Assembly: GCA_002412715.1 (NCBI GenBank)
Contig: DHVP01000041.1
Span: 22,177 to 86,176 of the forward strand
DNA: 64,000 nucleotides
From: Deltaproteobacteria bacterium UBA5205
GTDB taxonomy: Bacteria; Desulfobacterota; Syntrophorhabdia; Syntrophorhabdales; Syntrophorhabdaceae
Direction of reading: 5' to 3'
Shown: positions 18,798-27,195 of the stretch, one piece after another
How the letters are laid out: each line of letters opens with the position of its first letter
How positions within the stretch are numbered: the first letter of the stretch is position 1
Notes under the pieces: generated by a model
Databases searched by the model: none
Told to the model about the DNA's origin: nothing
What the model saw: the letters and a program-made list of their open reading frames with translations, nothing else
Position numbers and translations under genes: made by a program

Positions 18798-21209
18798 TTA
18801 ACCTTTTCTTACCGTTACTGCGATATGCTTTCCATATCCGTCGGTCAGCTTCAATATGTCCTTCCTGCTCCGCGCCATTCTGAATTCGAGTACACCCCTG
18901 CCGAGACCTTCCTTGATCGTGGCAGACTGCTGCGCTGTCCCATGATCCGATTCAATGATGAGCTGGCCGCCATCGGACACGCCCAGCGCCGCCGCATCTT
19001 CAGCGGAGATGAACAGCTTGTCCCCTGCAACCGCCGAATTCTGGAGATACATCATCTTCGAGTAGACTCCCTGTCCTGCCAGGTGATGATGGAAGAAGAC
19101 ATTCCTCAATACGAGCGTGAACGGCCTTACTGTTTTACCCGCTATGCCGTTACCGGGTAAAACAAAGCGCGCCTGTCCACCGTGAGACCTGAGCAACGCC
19201 CTGCCATTCTCATCCTTTACGAGGATCTCTTTCCCGAAGAGCACCGTCGATGCTTCCGTTTCATCCCTGTATAAACCGCCGCCAAGCCGGTCAAGGAGCA
19301 GTCTTAAGAACTCGAATCCCGGCGATGAACTGCCTTCTGCCCGAACAACCTTGCGCATAAAACCATCTTCGGCAACAAAGCTGCCTTCCTTCTGAGCAAA
19401 GCTGCCCGTCGGAACAACGACCTGCGCGTATCCCGAGGTGTCGGTGGCGAACATGTCACATACGGCTACGAATGCTTTCTTTTTCAACGATTCGTCGACC
19501 CCATTTCCGGTAAGGTAATGAAAAGGATCGTCTTCATAGATAAAGAGACCGTCCGCTCTGTTCAGTATATCCTCTGATGAAAGGACATCGGACAATACGG
19601 AAAGGACGCCGACGGCGTTGGATTGCAAAGCGGTGGGCATCACGACTCCCGTCTTCTGCACACCTTTCACCAGGCACAGGTTAAGGAGGGCCTCCATGCT
19701 CTCAGTATTGTTGCTGATGCCGGTGCCGAATATGACGGCCACCGAAGAGGCTGCGGCAAAGAGGCTGTAGAATTTCTCGAGGCTCTTTTCATCGATGCCG
19801 CTCGATTTCAGGGCATCCGCCTTCCCTGATGCGCCCGCATAACCTGCAAAACCATCGAGGGCTTGTGCATCAGGATCGTGCTTCGTGTCCGCGATCAACC
19901 GTGAGGCAATGCTGTTGAAAAATGGTGCGTCAGTTCCCGGGGCCACTTTCGCCCACACGTCGCAAGCTCGCGTAAGGGATGTGGGAGAAGGATCAATGAC
20001 GGCCACCTTTGTGCCATTGTTCTTCACCGCTTCCCTTACTTTGTTTGCGAGAAGGTGGTTGTTGCCCAGAAGGTCCGCCCCGGCCACTACCACAAGGTCA
20101 CATTTATTGATGGCATCGTATTCGTAGGGATAGGGTATACCCATCCCGCGCAGCGTTTCGAGGACTTTCCCCGTGTGGTAATATCCGGCAGTTCCCAGGG
20201 CGCTCTTCGAAAATTTCTTTGCGATCTGGGAGATCATGTAGGCTTCTTCGTTCGTTGCCCGCGGAGACACGACGAAACCGATGGACTTGCCTTCCTTGTC
20301 CAGCTTCGTCAGCGCCAACGCAGTTGCCTCCACGGCCTCGGCAAGTGTGGAGCGGGCCGTTTCGGCGCCTTGTTTAACGGCGGGTGCTGTGAGCTTTGCC
20401 TCATGGTTCGCAAAATCATATCCGAAACGTCCCATTACGCACAGAGATCCCTTGTTGGGTAGGCGCGATGGACTGGTGACGACCTTCGTTATGAACCTGT
20501 CTTCGTAAACATCGAGATCCAGGGAACAACCGAAACCGCAGTGAGGACATGTCGTGGTCTGACGTTTCGTCTGCCACTTCCTGCTCTTCAAAGAACTTTC
20601 CTGTTCGGTAAGAGCGCCTACGGGGCACATAAAGAGGCATTCTCCGCAGGAGATGCAGTCTTCGGGCACTTTTGGGGCCATCGCCGCCTCTATGCCGCTG
20701 CCCGCCAGTTCCAGCACTCTTCGTCCCGACACTTCACGGCAGGCGTGGACACAACGCAGACACAAAACGCATCTGTCTTCGGAATATCTGATCAGCGCCG
20801 TGGCGTAGGGTTTTGCTTTTTTAGGCTCCCTGTCGGCGGCGAGATCGACACATTCTATCTTATGTTCGAATACGAGATCCTGCAGGCGGCATTCACCGGC
20901 CGAATCGCAGATGGGACATTCAAGAGGGTGATTTATGAGGAGGAATTTGAGATACTCCTGGCGCATGCCGAAGAGTTTTTCCGACCGGGTCGTGACCGAT
21001 ATGCCCTCGACGGCGGCCGTGGTGCAGGACGTCATGGGTTTTTCGTATCCGTCGATCTCAACGATGCATAGTCTGCAAGAGCCAATGGGAAGTAGGTTTT
21101 CATGGTAGCACAGCGTGGGGATGTAGATATTGTTTTCCCGTGCAGCCTCGAGTATTGTCTTACCTTCCTCGGTTTTTATCTCTTTGCCGTCTATCTTGAG
21201 TGTTATCAT
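18798..21209 (-). CDS. nuoG: NADH-quinone oxidoreductase subunit G (molybdopterin-oxidoreductase-like)
   Basis: About 803 residues from Met-Ile-Thr-Leu-Lys; GGGAACGGGA lies just upstream, and the frame remains open to 21236. The N-terminal 2Fe-2S domain has CYHENLLPIGSCRLC, followed by the His-Cys3 site (HPLECPICDSAGEC) and two 4Fe-4S motifs (CVLCLRCVHAC, CISCGECLFMC). Next comes CPHCGFGC with a later Cys in GSLCVMGRFGYDF, the extra N7-type cluster, and a long formate-dehydrogenase-like domain. Keeping N7 suggests an ancestral type of NuoG. It starts within the 3' end of the fused nuoF-like gene. Confidence 0.93.
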   Translation of the reverse strand: MITLKIDGKEIKTEEGKTILEAARENNIYIPTLCYHENLLPIGSCRLCIVEIDGYEKPMTSCTTAAVEGISVTTRSEKLFGMRQEYLKFLLINHPLECPICDSAGECRLQDLVFEHKIECVDLAADREPKKAKPYATALIRYSEDRCVLCLRCVHACREVSGRRVLELAGSGIEAAMAPKVPEDCISCGECLFMCPVGALTEQESSLKSRKWQTKRQTTTCPHCGFGCSLDLDVYEDRFITKVVTSPSRLPNKGSLCVMGRFGYDFANHEAKLTAPAVKQGAETARSTLAEAVEATALALTKLDKEGKSIGFVVSPRATNEEAYMISQIAKKFSKSALGTAGYYHTGKVLETLRGMGIPYPYEYDAINKCDLVVVAGADLLGNNHLLANKVREAVKNNGTKVAVIDPSPTSLTRACDVWAKVAPGTDAPFFNSIASRLIADTKHDPDAQALDGFAGYAGASGKADALKSSGIDEKSLEKFYSLFAAASSVAVIFGTGISNNTESMEALLNLCLVKGVQKTGVVMPTALQSNAVGVLSVLSDVLSSEDILNRADGLFIYEDDPFHYLTGNGVDESLKKKAFVAVCDMFATDTSGYAQVVVPTGSFAQKEGSFVAEDGFMRKVVRAEGSSSPGFEFLRLLLDRLGGGLYRDETEASTVLFGKEILVKDENGRALLRSHGGQARFVLPGNGIAGKTVRPFTLVLRNVFFHHHLAGQGVYSKMMYLQNSAVAGDKLFISAEDAAALGVSDGGQLIIESDHGTAQQSATIKEGLGRGVLEFRMARSRKDILKLTDGYGKHIAVTVRKG

Positions 21210-21222
21210 TCCCGTTCCCTTT

Positions 21223-23172
21223 TCAGCCAACCGCAATCATGCCTATTCTGTAACAGCGAAGGCACCGTGACGCCTCCGTGATCGCCTCGTCGGTCCGGAA
21301 ACCCTCTTCCACTTCGTCGAAGGTCCATTTCCTGACCTCGGGGGCCATCGGCCGCAGCTGAAGTCTTGCCCTGTCGCCTAGAAAACCGACGTTTTCGTTC
21401 TTGTCGTAGACCTTGACGTCACCGAAGAATTTCACGAACTTCTCGCTCATGCGGGCCTTTGGCTTCTCGCCCTTCAGGTATTCATCGATCTTCCAGGCGG
21501 CGCGTTTCCCATTCCCGCACGCACGAACAAGCACGTCGGGACCTGTTTCGCAATCGCCGGCGGAAAATATGCCCGGTATATTGGTTTCGAATGTTTCCTG
21601 ATCGACCTGGAAGGTATTCCACTTCGTGATGCTAAAATCTTCTTTCTTATCGAGAAATGAAAAGTCCACCATCTGGCCGATCGCGGGGATAAGAATGTCC
21701 GTCTCTATGACAAATTCGGAGCCCTCAACGGGAACGGGTCTTCTGCGGCCGCTCTGATCAGGCTCGCCCAGCTCCATCCTGATGCATTCCACACCGACGA
21801 CCTTGCCGTCTTTTTCGATGATCCTCTTCGGGTTGCACAAATAATGGAACTCAACGCCCTCTTCCTCCGCCTCGTGGATTTCCACGGGGTCGGCGGGCAT
21901 CTCTTTCTTCGTTCTTCTATAGACAAGGTGGACATCCGGTTTCCCTATACGGAACGAGGACCTCACGCAGTCCATGGCCACGTTGCCGCCGCCGACGACG
22001 ACAACCTTTTTCCCCTCGGGATAGGGGTCTTTCCCATTGTTGATATCGAGAAGGTATTTTACGCCGGCAATGAATCCCCGGTAACCCATATCTTCGCCTT
22101 CGACACCCATGGGCGAGCTGCCATGGGCACCGACACCGATGAAGACGGCATCAAAATCCTTGCGGATCTGATCGATGGTTATGTCTTTGCCCAGTGTCAC
22201 GCCGTAGCGCATTGTAACCCCGAAGGATTCCACAAGGGAACCTTCACCGCCGAGAACGGTCCTCGGCAAACGATAATCGGGGATACCCACCGCGGCCATG
22301 CCTCCGGGCTCTCCGAGTTTCTCGAACACCGTCACCGGGTAGCCCATCTGGGCAAGGTAATATGCACAGGAAAGTCCGGCGGGGCCGGCGCCGATAACGG
22401 CAACTTTCTTCTTCTGATCTATCTTCGCTTCGACGTCGCGCTTTACGTTCTTCTCTATCTCGTAGTCCGCGGCAAACCGTTTGAGGCTTTTGATCGAAAC
22501 GGCCTCATCGATGTTCGCCCGCCTGCAGTTGGATTCGCAGGGCCGCACGCAGACTCTTCCCAGGGTCCCGGCGAGGCAGGTATTTTGCCGTATCGTGGCA
22601 AGGGACTCGGAAAACCTTCCTTCGCTTATGGCTTCAACGTATTTAGGAATATCGAGCTGGGTGGGGCATACGCTCATGCAGGGGGCCGTAACCGAAATCC
22701 GGTATTCGCCATCCTTCGCCTTACGTCCTTCCGCAATCGAACGATCAAATTCAGGGCCGAAGAATGAAAGGGCCTGGAGCAGGGGTATGAAACCCGTCTG
22801 TCCGATCTGGCATTTGGAACCGTCCTTTATACTGCCGGCGATATTTCGGATCTTTTCGATGTCGCCCTTATTCCCGCGGCCGTCTGCAATACCTTTTAAG
22901 GTTCCCAGTATGACTTTGCTTCCTATCCTGCAAGGGACGCATCTTCCGCAGGATTCTTTCTGGACGGCCTCCGCATATTTCACGGACATATCGATGATAT
23001 CCACACTCTCGTCGCAAAGGATGATACCATCCCATCCCATGAAGGCCTTGACGGGAAGACCCTTCTCGAACTCACCGGGGAGCTTTACTTTCGGGGCGCT
23101 AAAAGATTCGCGGGACTTGCCCCTGTTGTCTATTATCTCACCCTGCCAGGAACTGAAGATCACGTCTGCCAT
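21223..23172 (-). CDS. NuoF C-terminal Fe-S domain fused to a GltD-like FAD/NAD(P) oxidoreductase
   Basis: A 649-residue protein in the nuoF position. Residues about 40-145 match only the C-terminal part of NuoF: Cys75, Cys78, Cys81 and Cys121 give the CxxCxxC-x39-C pattern of cluster N3. The FMN- and NADH-binding part of NuoF is absent. From about residue 160 the protein is GltD/NfnB-like: Cys165, Cys169, Cys208, Cys212 and Cys216 for 4Fe-4S binding, an FAD fold GAGPAGLSCAYYLAQMGYPV at about 261, and an NAD(P) fold VVVVGGGNVAMDCVR. nuoE is also missing. It probably feeds electrons from a pyridine nucleotide into NuoG through FAD instead of FMN; the donor is unknown. Confidence 0.85.
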   Translation of the reverse strand: MADVIFSSWQGEIIDNRGKSRESFSAPKVKLPGEFEKGLPVKAFMGWDGIILCDESVDIIDMSVKYAEAVQKESCGRCVPCRIGSKVILGTLKGIADGRGNKGDIEKIRNIAGSIKDGSKCQIGQTGFIPLLQALSFFGPEFDRSIAEGRKAKDGEYRISVTAPCMSVCPTQLDIPKYVEAISEGRFSESLATIRQNTCLAGTLGRVCVRPCESNCRRANIDEAVSIKSLKRFAADYEIEKNVKRDVEAKIDQKKKVAVIGAGPAGLSCAYYLAQMGYPVTVFEKLGEPGGMAAVGIPDYRLPRTVLGGEGSLVESFGVTMRYGVTLGKDITIDQIRKDFDAVFIGVGAHGSSPMGVEGEDMGYRGFIAGVKYLLDINNGKDPYPEGKKVVVVGGGNVAMDCVRSSFRIGKPDVHLVYRRTKKEMPADPVEIHEAEEEGVEFHYLCNPKRIIEKDGKVVGVECIRMELGEPDQSGRRRPVPVEGSEFVIETDILIPAIGQMVDFSFLDKKEDFSITKWNTFQVDQETFETNIPGIFSAGDCETGPDVLVRACGNGKRAAWKIDEYLKGEKPKARMSEKFVKFFGDVKVYDKNENVGFLGDRARLQLRPMAPEVRKWTFDEVEEGFRTDEAITEASRCLRCYRIGMIAVG

Positions 23173-23180
23173 AATTAACC

Positions 23181-24353
23181 TTATTTGTCAATTTCGCCGA
23201 GGACTATGTCCAGGCTTCCTATCGCTGCCACCACGTCGGCCACCAGCGCTCCCTCTATCATCTTCGACACGGAGCCCAGATTGAGAAATGAAGGCGGACG
23301 GATCCTGACCCGGTATGGTCTCTCCGTACCGTCGCTGACGACATAGAACCCGAGTTCACCTTTCGAAGATTCGATTGATACGTACGCTTCGCCCTTCGGC
23401 GGTTTAATGCCGTCGGCCATTATTTTGAAGTGGCGGATAAGTGCGGCCATGTCGCTCGCCACGTCTTCTTTCTCGGGAGGCACATATTGAGGAGCATTGA
23501 CCTTTATCGGCCCTTCAGGAAGACTTTCAATGGCCTGAGTGACGATCCTTATGGACTGCCTCATCTCCTGAAGCCGCACGAGGTACCGGTCGTAAATATC
23601 GCCGTGCGTTCCAAGAGGTATCTCGAAATCAAATTCCTCGTAGCTTGAATACGGATATGCCTTGCGCACGTCATAGTTGATACCGGAAGCCCGAAGTACG
23701 GGGCCGGTCACACCGTAGCCTATGGCGTCTTCGGCGCTCAGAAATCCCACGCCTTTAGTCCGTCCTTTCCATATTACGTTCTCCGTGAGGAGGGTTTCAT
23801 ACTCGTCGATCCTGCCCGGCAACTCTTCTATGAATGACTTTGCCATGTCGATAAATCCGCCGGGAAGCTCTTCCCTGAGCCCGCCGAAACGTATGTAGTC
23901 AGGCATCAACCTGGCACCGGAAACCGTCTCAAGGACCTTGAGGCAATTTTCCCTTTCGCGAAAGCCATAAAAAAGAACCGTCATTGCACCCATGTCCAGA
24001 GCATGGGTTGCAACCCACAGGAGATGCGCTGCGATGCGCTGGAGTTCACTCAGCATGACGCGGATATATTGTGCCCGCTTTGGTATCTCGACTCCGAGAA
24101 GCTTCTCTACGGCCAGGCAATAGGCGAGGTTGTTCGACATGCCGCTCGTGTAGTCCAGCCTGTCCGTAAGCGGTTCTCCCTGCCAGTAGGTCCTGTTTTC
24201 GAAGATCTTTTCTATGCCGCGATGGAGATACCCGATATGAGGCGTGCTTTTGACAACGGTCTCACCGTCAAGCTCGAGAACTACTCTCAGTACCCCGTGT
24301 GTGGCGGGATGCTGCGGCCCCATGTTGATCGTCATGTATTTGGTTTCAGCCAT
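23181..24353 (-). CDS. nuoD: NADH-quinone oxidoreductase subunit D
   Basis: A 390-residue, 49-kDa-type subunit, not fused to NuoC. MGPQHPATHGVLRVVLELDG near the N-terminus carries the quinone-site histidine loop, and the C-terminus GSLDIVLGEIDK corresponds to the conserved GSxDxxxxEVDR end with Ile and Lys in place of Val and Arg. NuoD is derived from the large subunit of NiFe hydrogenases but lacks the metal-binding cysteines. It starts one base after nuoC ends. Confidence 0.96.
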   Translation of the reverse strand: MAETKYMTINMGPQHPATHGVLRVVLELDGETVVKSTPHIGYLHRGIEKIFENRTYWQGEPLTDRLDYTSGMSNNLAYCLAVEKLLGVEIPKRAQYIRVMLSELQRIAAHLLWVATHALDMGAMTVLFYGFRERENCLKVLETVSGARLMPDYIRFGGLREELPGGFIDMAKSFIEELPGRIDEYETLLTENVIWKGRTKGVGFLSAEDAIGYGVTGPVLRASGINYDVRKAYPYSSYEEFDFEIPLGTHGDIYDRYLVRLQEMRQSIRIVTQAIESLPEGPIKVNAPQYVPPEKEDVASDMAALIRHFKIMADGIKPPKGEAYVSIESSKGELGFYVVSDGTERPYRVRIRPPSFLNLGSVSKMIEGALVADVVAAIGSLDIVLGEIDK

Positions 24354-24845
24354 TTATTCCTTCTCCAGATCCACCACAAAGGGTTTATCGAAATCTTCAC
24401 CTTCGAGGGGAAACTCCTTACGCAGAGGATGGCCGACAAAATCGTCGGGAGTGTATATTCTGCGCAAATCGGGATGGTTAGTGAAAGGCAGACCGAACAT
24501 GTCATAGATCTCCCTTTCAAGAAAATTGGCCGCCTGCCACAGATCGCTTATCGTATCGAGTCCCTCGTCGCCCGTTCTCGTCTTTACGACGATCCTTCCG
24601 TTATGTTTCGTCGAGCGGAGGATATATATGACCTCGAACCTCGGTTCTTCGCCCATGTAGTCCACTGCGAAAAGATCGACAAGCATATTGAAGGAGAGAT
24701 CGCGGTCGTACTTGAGATGATCAAGGGCCTCATGTATGCTGTCCCTCTCCACCATTGCGCTCGGCTCTCCGGGCGGCGTCGGTACGATCTTCACTCCTGA
24801 TAATTTGCCGGAGAGTATTTTCAAAAACTCGCTGTTATCGCTCAT
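24354..24845 (-). CDS. nuoC: NADH-quinone oxidoreductase subunit C
   Basis: A 163-residue, 30-kDa-type subunit. The signature LEREIYDMFGLPFTNHPDLR near the C-terminus is characteristic. It scaffolds the Q-module with NuoB, NuoD and NuoI. The gene overlaps the end of nuoB by 4 bases (ATGA) and abuts nuoD. Confidence 0.95.
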   Translation of the reverse strand: MSDNSEFLKILSGKLSGVKIVPTPPGEPSAMVERDSIHEALDHLKYDRDLSFNMLVDLFAVDYMGEEPRFEVIYILRSTKHNGRIVVKTRTGDEGLDTISDLWQAANFLEREIYDMFGLPFTNHPDLRRIYTPDDFVGHPLRKEFPLEGEDFDKPFVVDLEKE

Positions 24846-25339
24846 GCGCTCTTCTTCCCGGGTAACGATATCAAAGGTCTGTCTTTAATAGTCTCTTTCT
24901 GTATCTTCTTCTGAAGTTCGATGATGCCCTTCAGGAGGGCCTCCGGCCGCGGAGGACACCCGGGGATGTACACATCCACGGGGATTATCTGGTCAACGCC
25001 CTGCACCACGCTGTAAGATTTAAAGATGCCACCCGAAGACGCACAGGCGCCGTACGCTATGACCCATTTGGGGTTCGGCATCTGTTCGTAGATCCTCCGT
25101 ACAATGGGCGCCATTTTCTTTGTCAGCGTTCCTGCCACTATCATGAGGTCCGACTGCCGTGGCGACGGACGGAAAACCTCGGCGCCGAATCGGGCGATAT
25201 CGTATTCTGCCGAACTTGCCACCATCATCTCAAGGGCACAGCAGGCAAGACCGAATGTGACAGGGAAGAGGGAATTTTTCCGGGACCAATTTACGATCCA
25301 GTCGAGGGACGTTACCAATACGTTTTTTTCTACTCCCAT
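24842..25339 (-). CDS. nuoB: NADH-quinone oxidoreductase subunit B
   Basis: 165 residues from Met-Gly-Val-Glu-Lys at 25337-25339; the frame is open further upstream (to 25558), but that extension runs through nuoA and does not resemble NuoB. FGLACCALEMM, GACASSGGIF and VDVYIPGCPPRPEALL hold the four cysteines of the terminal cluster N2, which reduces quinone. Its start overlaps the nuoA end by 10 bases. Confidence 0.96.
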   Translation of the reverse strand: MGVEKNVLVTSLDWIVNWSRKNSLFPVTFGLACCALEMMVASSAEYDIARFGAEVFRPSPRQSDLMIVAGTLTKKMAPIVRRIYEQMPNPKWVIAYGACASSGGIFKSYSVVQGVDQIIPVDVYIPGCPPRPEALLKGIIELQKKIQKETIKDRPLISLPGKKSA

Positions 25340-25683
25340 TCCAACGCACCTTTTTTCCAGATGTAGATGTATCCTATAAAGAGTATGAACACGAAGACCA
25401 GCATCTCTATGAACCCGAAAAGCCCCAGGCGGCGGGAAATGACGGCCCAGGGATAGAGGAAGATAATTTCGATGTCGAAGACGAGGAAGAGCATGGCCAC
25501 GATATAATACCGAATGGTCATCATCCTGCGAGTGGGGCCGATTGTGGTCATGCCGCATTCATAGGGTGCAAGTTTTGCTTTGCTTTTGGTCCTGTGCCCA
25601 AGAAAGTGCGAAGCACCGATTATGACAGCCGCGATAATCCCGGCAAGGCACATCATGACAAAGATTGCTACGTACTCGAGCAT
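25330..25683 (-). CDS. nuoA: NADH-quinone oxidoreductase subunit A
   Basis: A 117-residue, three-helix membrane protein. KLAPYECGMTTIGPTRRMMT holds the conserved Glu-Cys-Gly motif of NuoA, and the last helices carry the usual acidic residues (FDIEIIF, FIEMLVFV). It is the first gene of the nuo operon; GAGGAT lies at Shine-Dalgarno distance and the promoter is about 95 bases upstream. Confidence 0.95.
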   Translation of the reverse strand: MLEYVAIFVMMCLAGIIAAVIIGASHFLGHRTKSKAKLAPYECGMTTIGPTRRMMTIRYYIVAMLFLVFDIEIIFLYPWAVISRRLGLFGFIEMLVFVFILFIGYIYIWKKGALEWE

Positions 25684-25753
25684 GTCTCAGATCCTCTTTG
25701 AAGTATGATGCAATAAAACTTAAAGGCAGAATATGAAACTATTCGGTCACACT

Positions 25754-25771
25754 TTGTTCACAATTTCACAA
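25754..25771. promoter_or_regulatory. Rex-like operator 1 (near nuo transcription start)
   Basis: TTGTTCACAATTTCACAA on the plus strand. The right half equals the Rex half-site TTCACAA; the left half has 5 of 7 bases of TTGTGAA; spacing is the expected 4. Rex is the NADH/NAD-sensing repressor of respiratory and fermentative genes. The position, just downstream of the -10 box, fits repression. Confidence 0.4.
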
Positions 25772-25778
25772 TGCGCAA

Positions 25779-25807
25779 ACTTTACTTAATTGTGAAAGAT
25801 TTGTCAA
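25779..25807 (-). promoter_or_regulatory. nuo operon promoter
   Basis: On the minus strand a perfect -35 box TTGACA (25802-25807) is followed after exactly 17 bases by TAAAGT (25779-25784). Transcription would start near 25772, giving a leader of about 90 bases to nuoA. The -35 box lies inside a Rex-like palindrome. Confidence 0.65.
25790..25807. promoter_or_regulatory. Rex-like operator 2 (over nuo -35 box)
   Basis: TTGTGAAAGATTTGTCAA on the plus strand. Here the left half is a perfect TTGTGAA and the right half TTGTCAA keeps 5 of 7 bases of TTCACAA, with 4-base spacing. It covers the -35 box of the nuo promoter. The two sites lie 36 bases apart start to start. Confidence 0.4.
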
Positions 25808-25834
25808 TCATAAAAGTTGATTTATTTGCTTTTT

Positions 25835-25866
25835 CTTTCGGGAGCTAACTGTCTCCCGCCAGAAAG
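25835..25866. terminator. stem-loop between the transglycosylase gene and nuo promoter
   Basis: CTTTCGGGAG-CTAACTGT-CTCCCG followed by CCAGAAAG: a 6-bp GC stem (CGGGAG/CTCCCG) extended by CTTT/AAAG with a small bulge. It could end transcription coming from the transglycosylase operon. There is no T run on either strand, so factor-independent termination is doubtful. Confidence 0.35.
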
Positions 25867-25921
25867 CTTGTTATCAATTATGGGTAATAATATTAAGATG
25901 TTGCAAAGTGATGCGCCGGAT

Positions 25922-26974
25922 CTATTGGACGGCGATATAATCGTAAGTTTTCATTTTCTTTATGAAAATATCTCTCTTTTCCACCGGGACACAGATGTGG
26001 TAGAGACCTTTCGGAAGCTTGTATTTTCTGAGATGGAGGTTGTTGATCCTGAATGTCCTGTATGGCAGATCCATCGCCCTTGCGAGTATGTACGAAGGAA
26101 ACTCCCGGCTCGCCTCAATGGTCACCTCAGACAGGACGGTGGGCCGGTAAAGGTCCTTGTCGTCAATCCTTATCCCGTACCGTTCCCGGTTGGAGATGAT
26201 CTCCTTCAGTGCAAGGACCCTGAAGACGTAACGCTCCGTCTCTTCGGGCAGGTACATGTCAAAAAAATCCCGGGTAGCCTGGTTCTCGATCACCTCTCGT
26301 ACGCGCCCCGGACCCGCATTATAAGCGGACATGGCAAGAAACCAGTCATTAAATTCGCCGTTAAGTCTTTTCAAATGCGTCAGTGCCGAACGGGTGGCTT
26401 TTTTCATATTGAACCGCTCGTCGATATGTTCGTTGACGAGAAGTCCTTCGCGTTTGCCCGTTTCCTTTATGAACTGCCACATTCCCGCCGCACTGGCCCG
26501 CGAGACGGCCCTGGGATTGAGGTAGCTTTCGGTAACGGCAAGATAGATGAGGTCCGAAGGCACAGCCATGCGCTGAACTTCCTCGGCCATCATGGGCAGG
26601 TACTTGTAGTAACGTTTGATGACAATCGTGACCAATCCTTTGTTTTCCAGCAGCTGAAACAATTCGCGCTCAAAACGTTCCCGGACATCGCCCCTGTAAA
26701 TGGGAATCTTTTTGTCGCAGAGCATCAGATTGTCCGGTAATGCGTCGAGATTAAAAAGATCGGCTTGCCGCTGTAGTCTCATGACGTCTTTTTCAAGGTC
26801 CCCCAACCGTTTTTCTACCGGTGTGCCGTTCTTTCTGGAAACGCCCTGGGCAGACAGGGCCGGTGTGTCAAGAATCAAAGCCGCCAGGATAAAACAGTGC
26901 AGCAGGGAAACGGACACAAAAAGACGTACCGCACATCCCATGGCGGGCCGGGATTTCATCCGCCGGTGTTTCAC
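25922..26974 (-). CDS. secreted lytic transglycosylase (SLT domain, MltD-like)
   Basis: A 350-residue protein with an N-terminal signal region, a short coiled section (about 50-75) and an SLT lytic transglycosylase domain (about 120-270). The catalytic glutamate lies in LAVTESYLNPRAVSRASAAG, followed by GMWQF and AMSAYNAGPGRV, the usual motif series. It cleaves peptidoglycan glycan strands in the periplasm. The C-terminal 70 residues have no recognisable LysM repeat. It overlaps the preceding small gene by 4 bases (ATGA), forming the end of a dedA-small gene-transglycosylase operon. Confidence 0.87.
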   Translation of the reverse strand: MKHRRMKSRPAMGCAVRLFVSVSLLHCFILAALILDTPALSAQGVSRKNGTPVEKRLGDLEKDVMRLQRQADLFNLDALPDNLMLCDKKIPIYRGDVRERFERELFQLLENKGLVTIVIKRYYKYLPMMAEEVQRMAVPSDLIYLAVTESYLNPRAVSRASAAGMWQFIKETGKREGLLVNEHIDERFNMKKATRSALTHLKRLNGEFNDWFLAMSAYNAGPGRVREVIENQATRDFFDMYLPEETERYVFRVLALKEIISNRERYGIRIDDKDLYRPTVLSEVTIEASREFPSYILARAMDLPYRTFRINNLHLRKYKLPKGLYHICVPVEKRDIFIKKMKTYDYIAVQ

Positions 26975-27195
26975 GACTCATCCCTCACCATTTTCGTCAG
27001 GATACTGATCCTGTTTCCCATACGCTCGATCATTCGTTTCATTTCCACCTGGATAGCGGCGAGATTATCATATTTCTTTTTATAGATCGCCTCGAACTCC
27101 CTCTTCCAGTGGTCTACGATCTCGATCTCCTTCTTGTTCGCCTCGATGTCAAATTTTTTCCGGAGTTCCCGCATCATTTTCTCGTTAATCTCCAT
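26971..27195 (-). CDS. small coiled-coil protein of unknown function
   Basis: A 74-residue, highly charged protein without signal peptide, cysteines or a known motif; its heptad-like spacing of Ile, Leu, Met and Val suggests a single long helix. It overlaps the DedA gene by 11 bases upstream and the transglycosylase gene by 4 bases downstream, so it is very likely translated as part of that operon. Function not recognised. Confidence 0.6.
   Translation of the reverse strand: MEINEKMMRELRKKFDIEANKKEIEIVDHWKREFEAIYKKKYDNLAAIQVEMKRMIERMGNRISILTKMVRDES

Noticed and set aside
26967..26975. TGTTTCACG, like the first half of a parS site
   Set aside because: The second half (ACTCATC) does not match GTGAAACA, and it is far from parAB; no full parS was found in the window.
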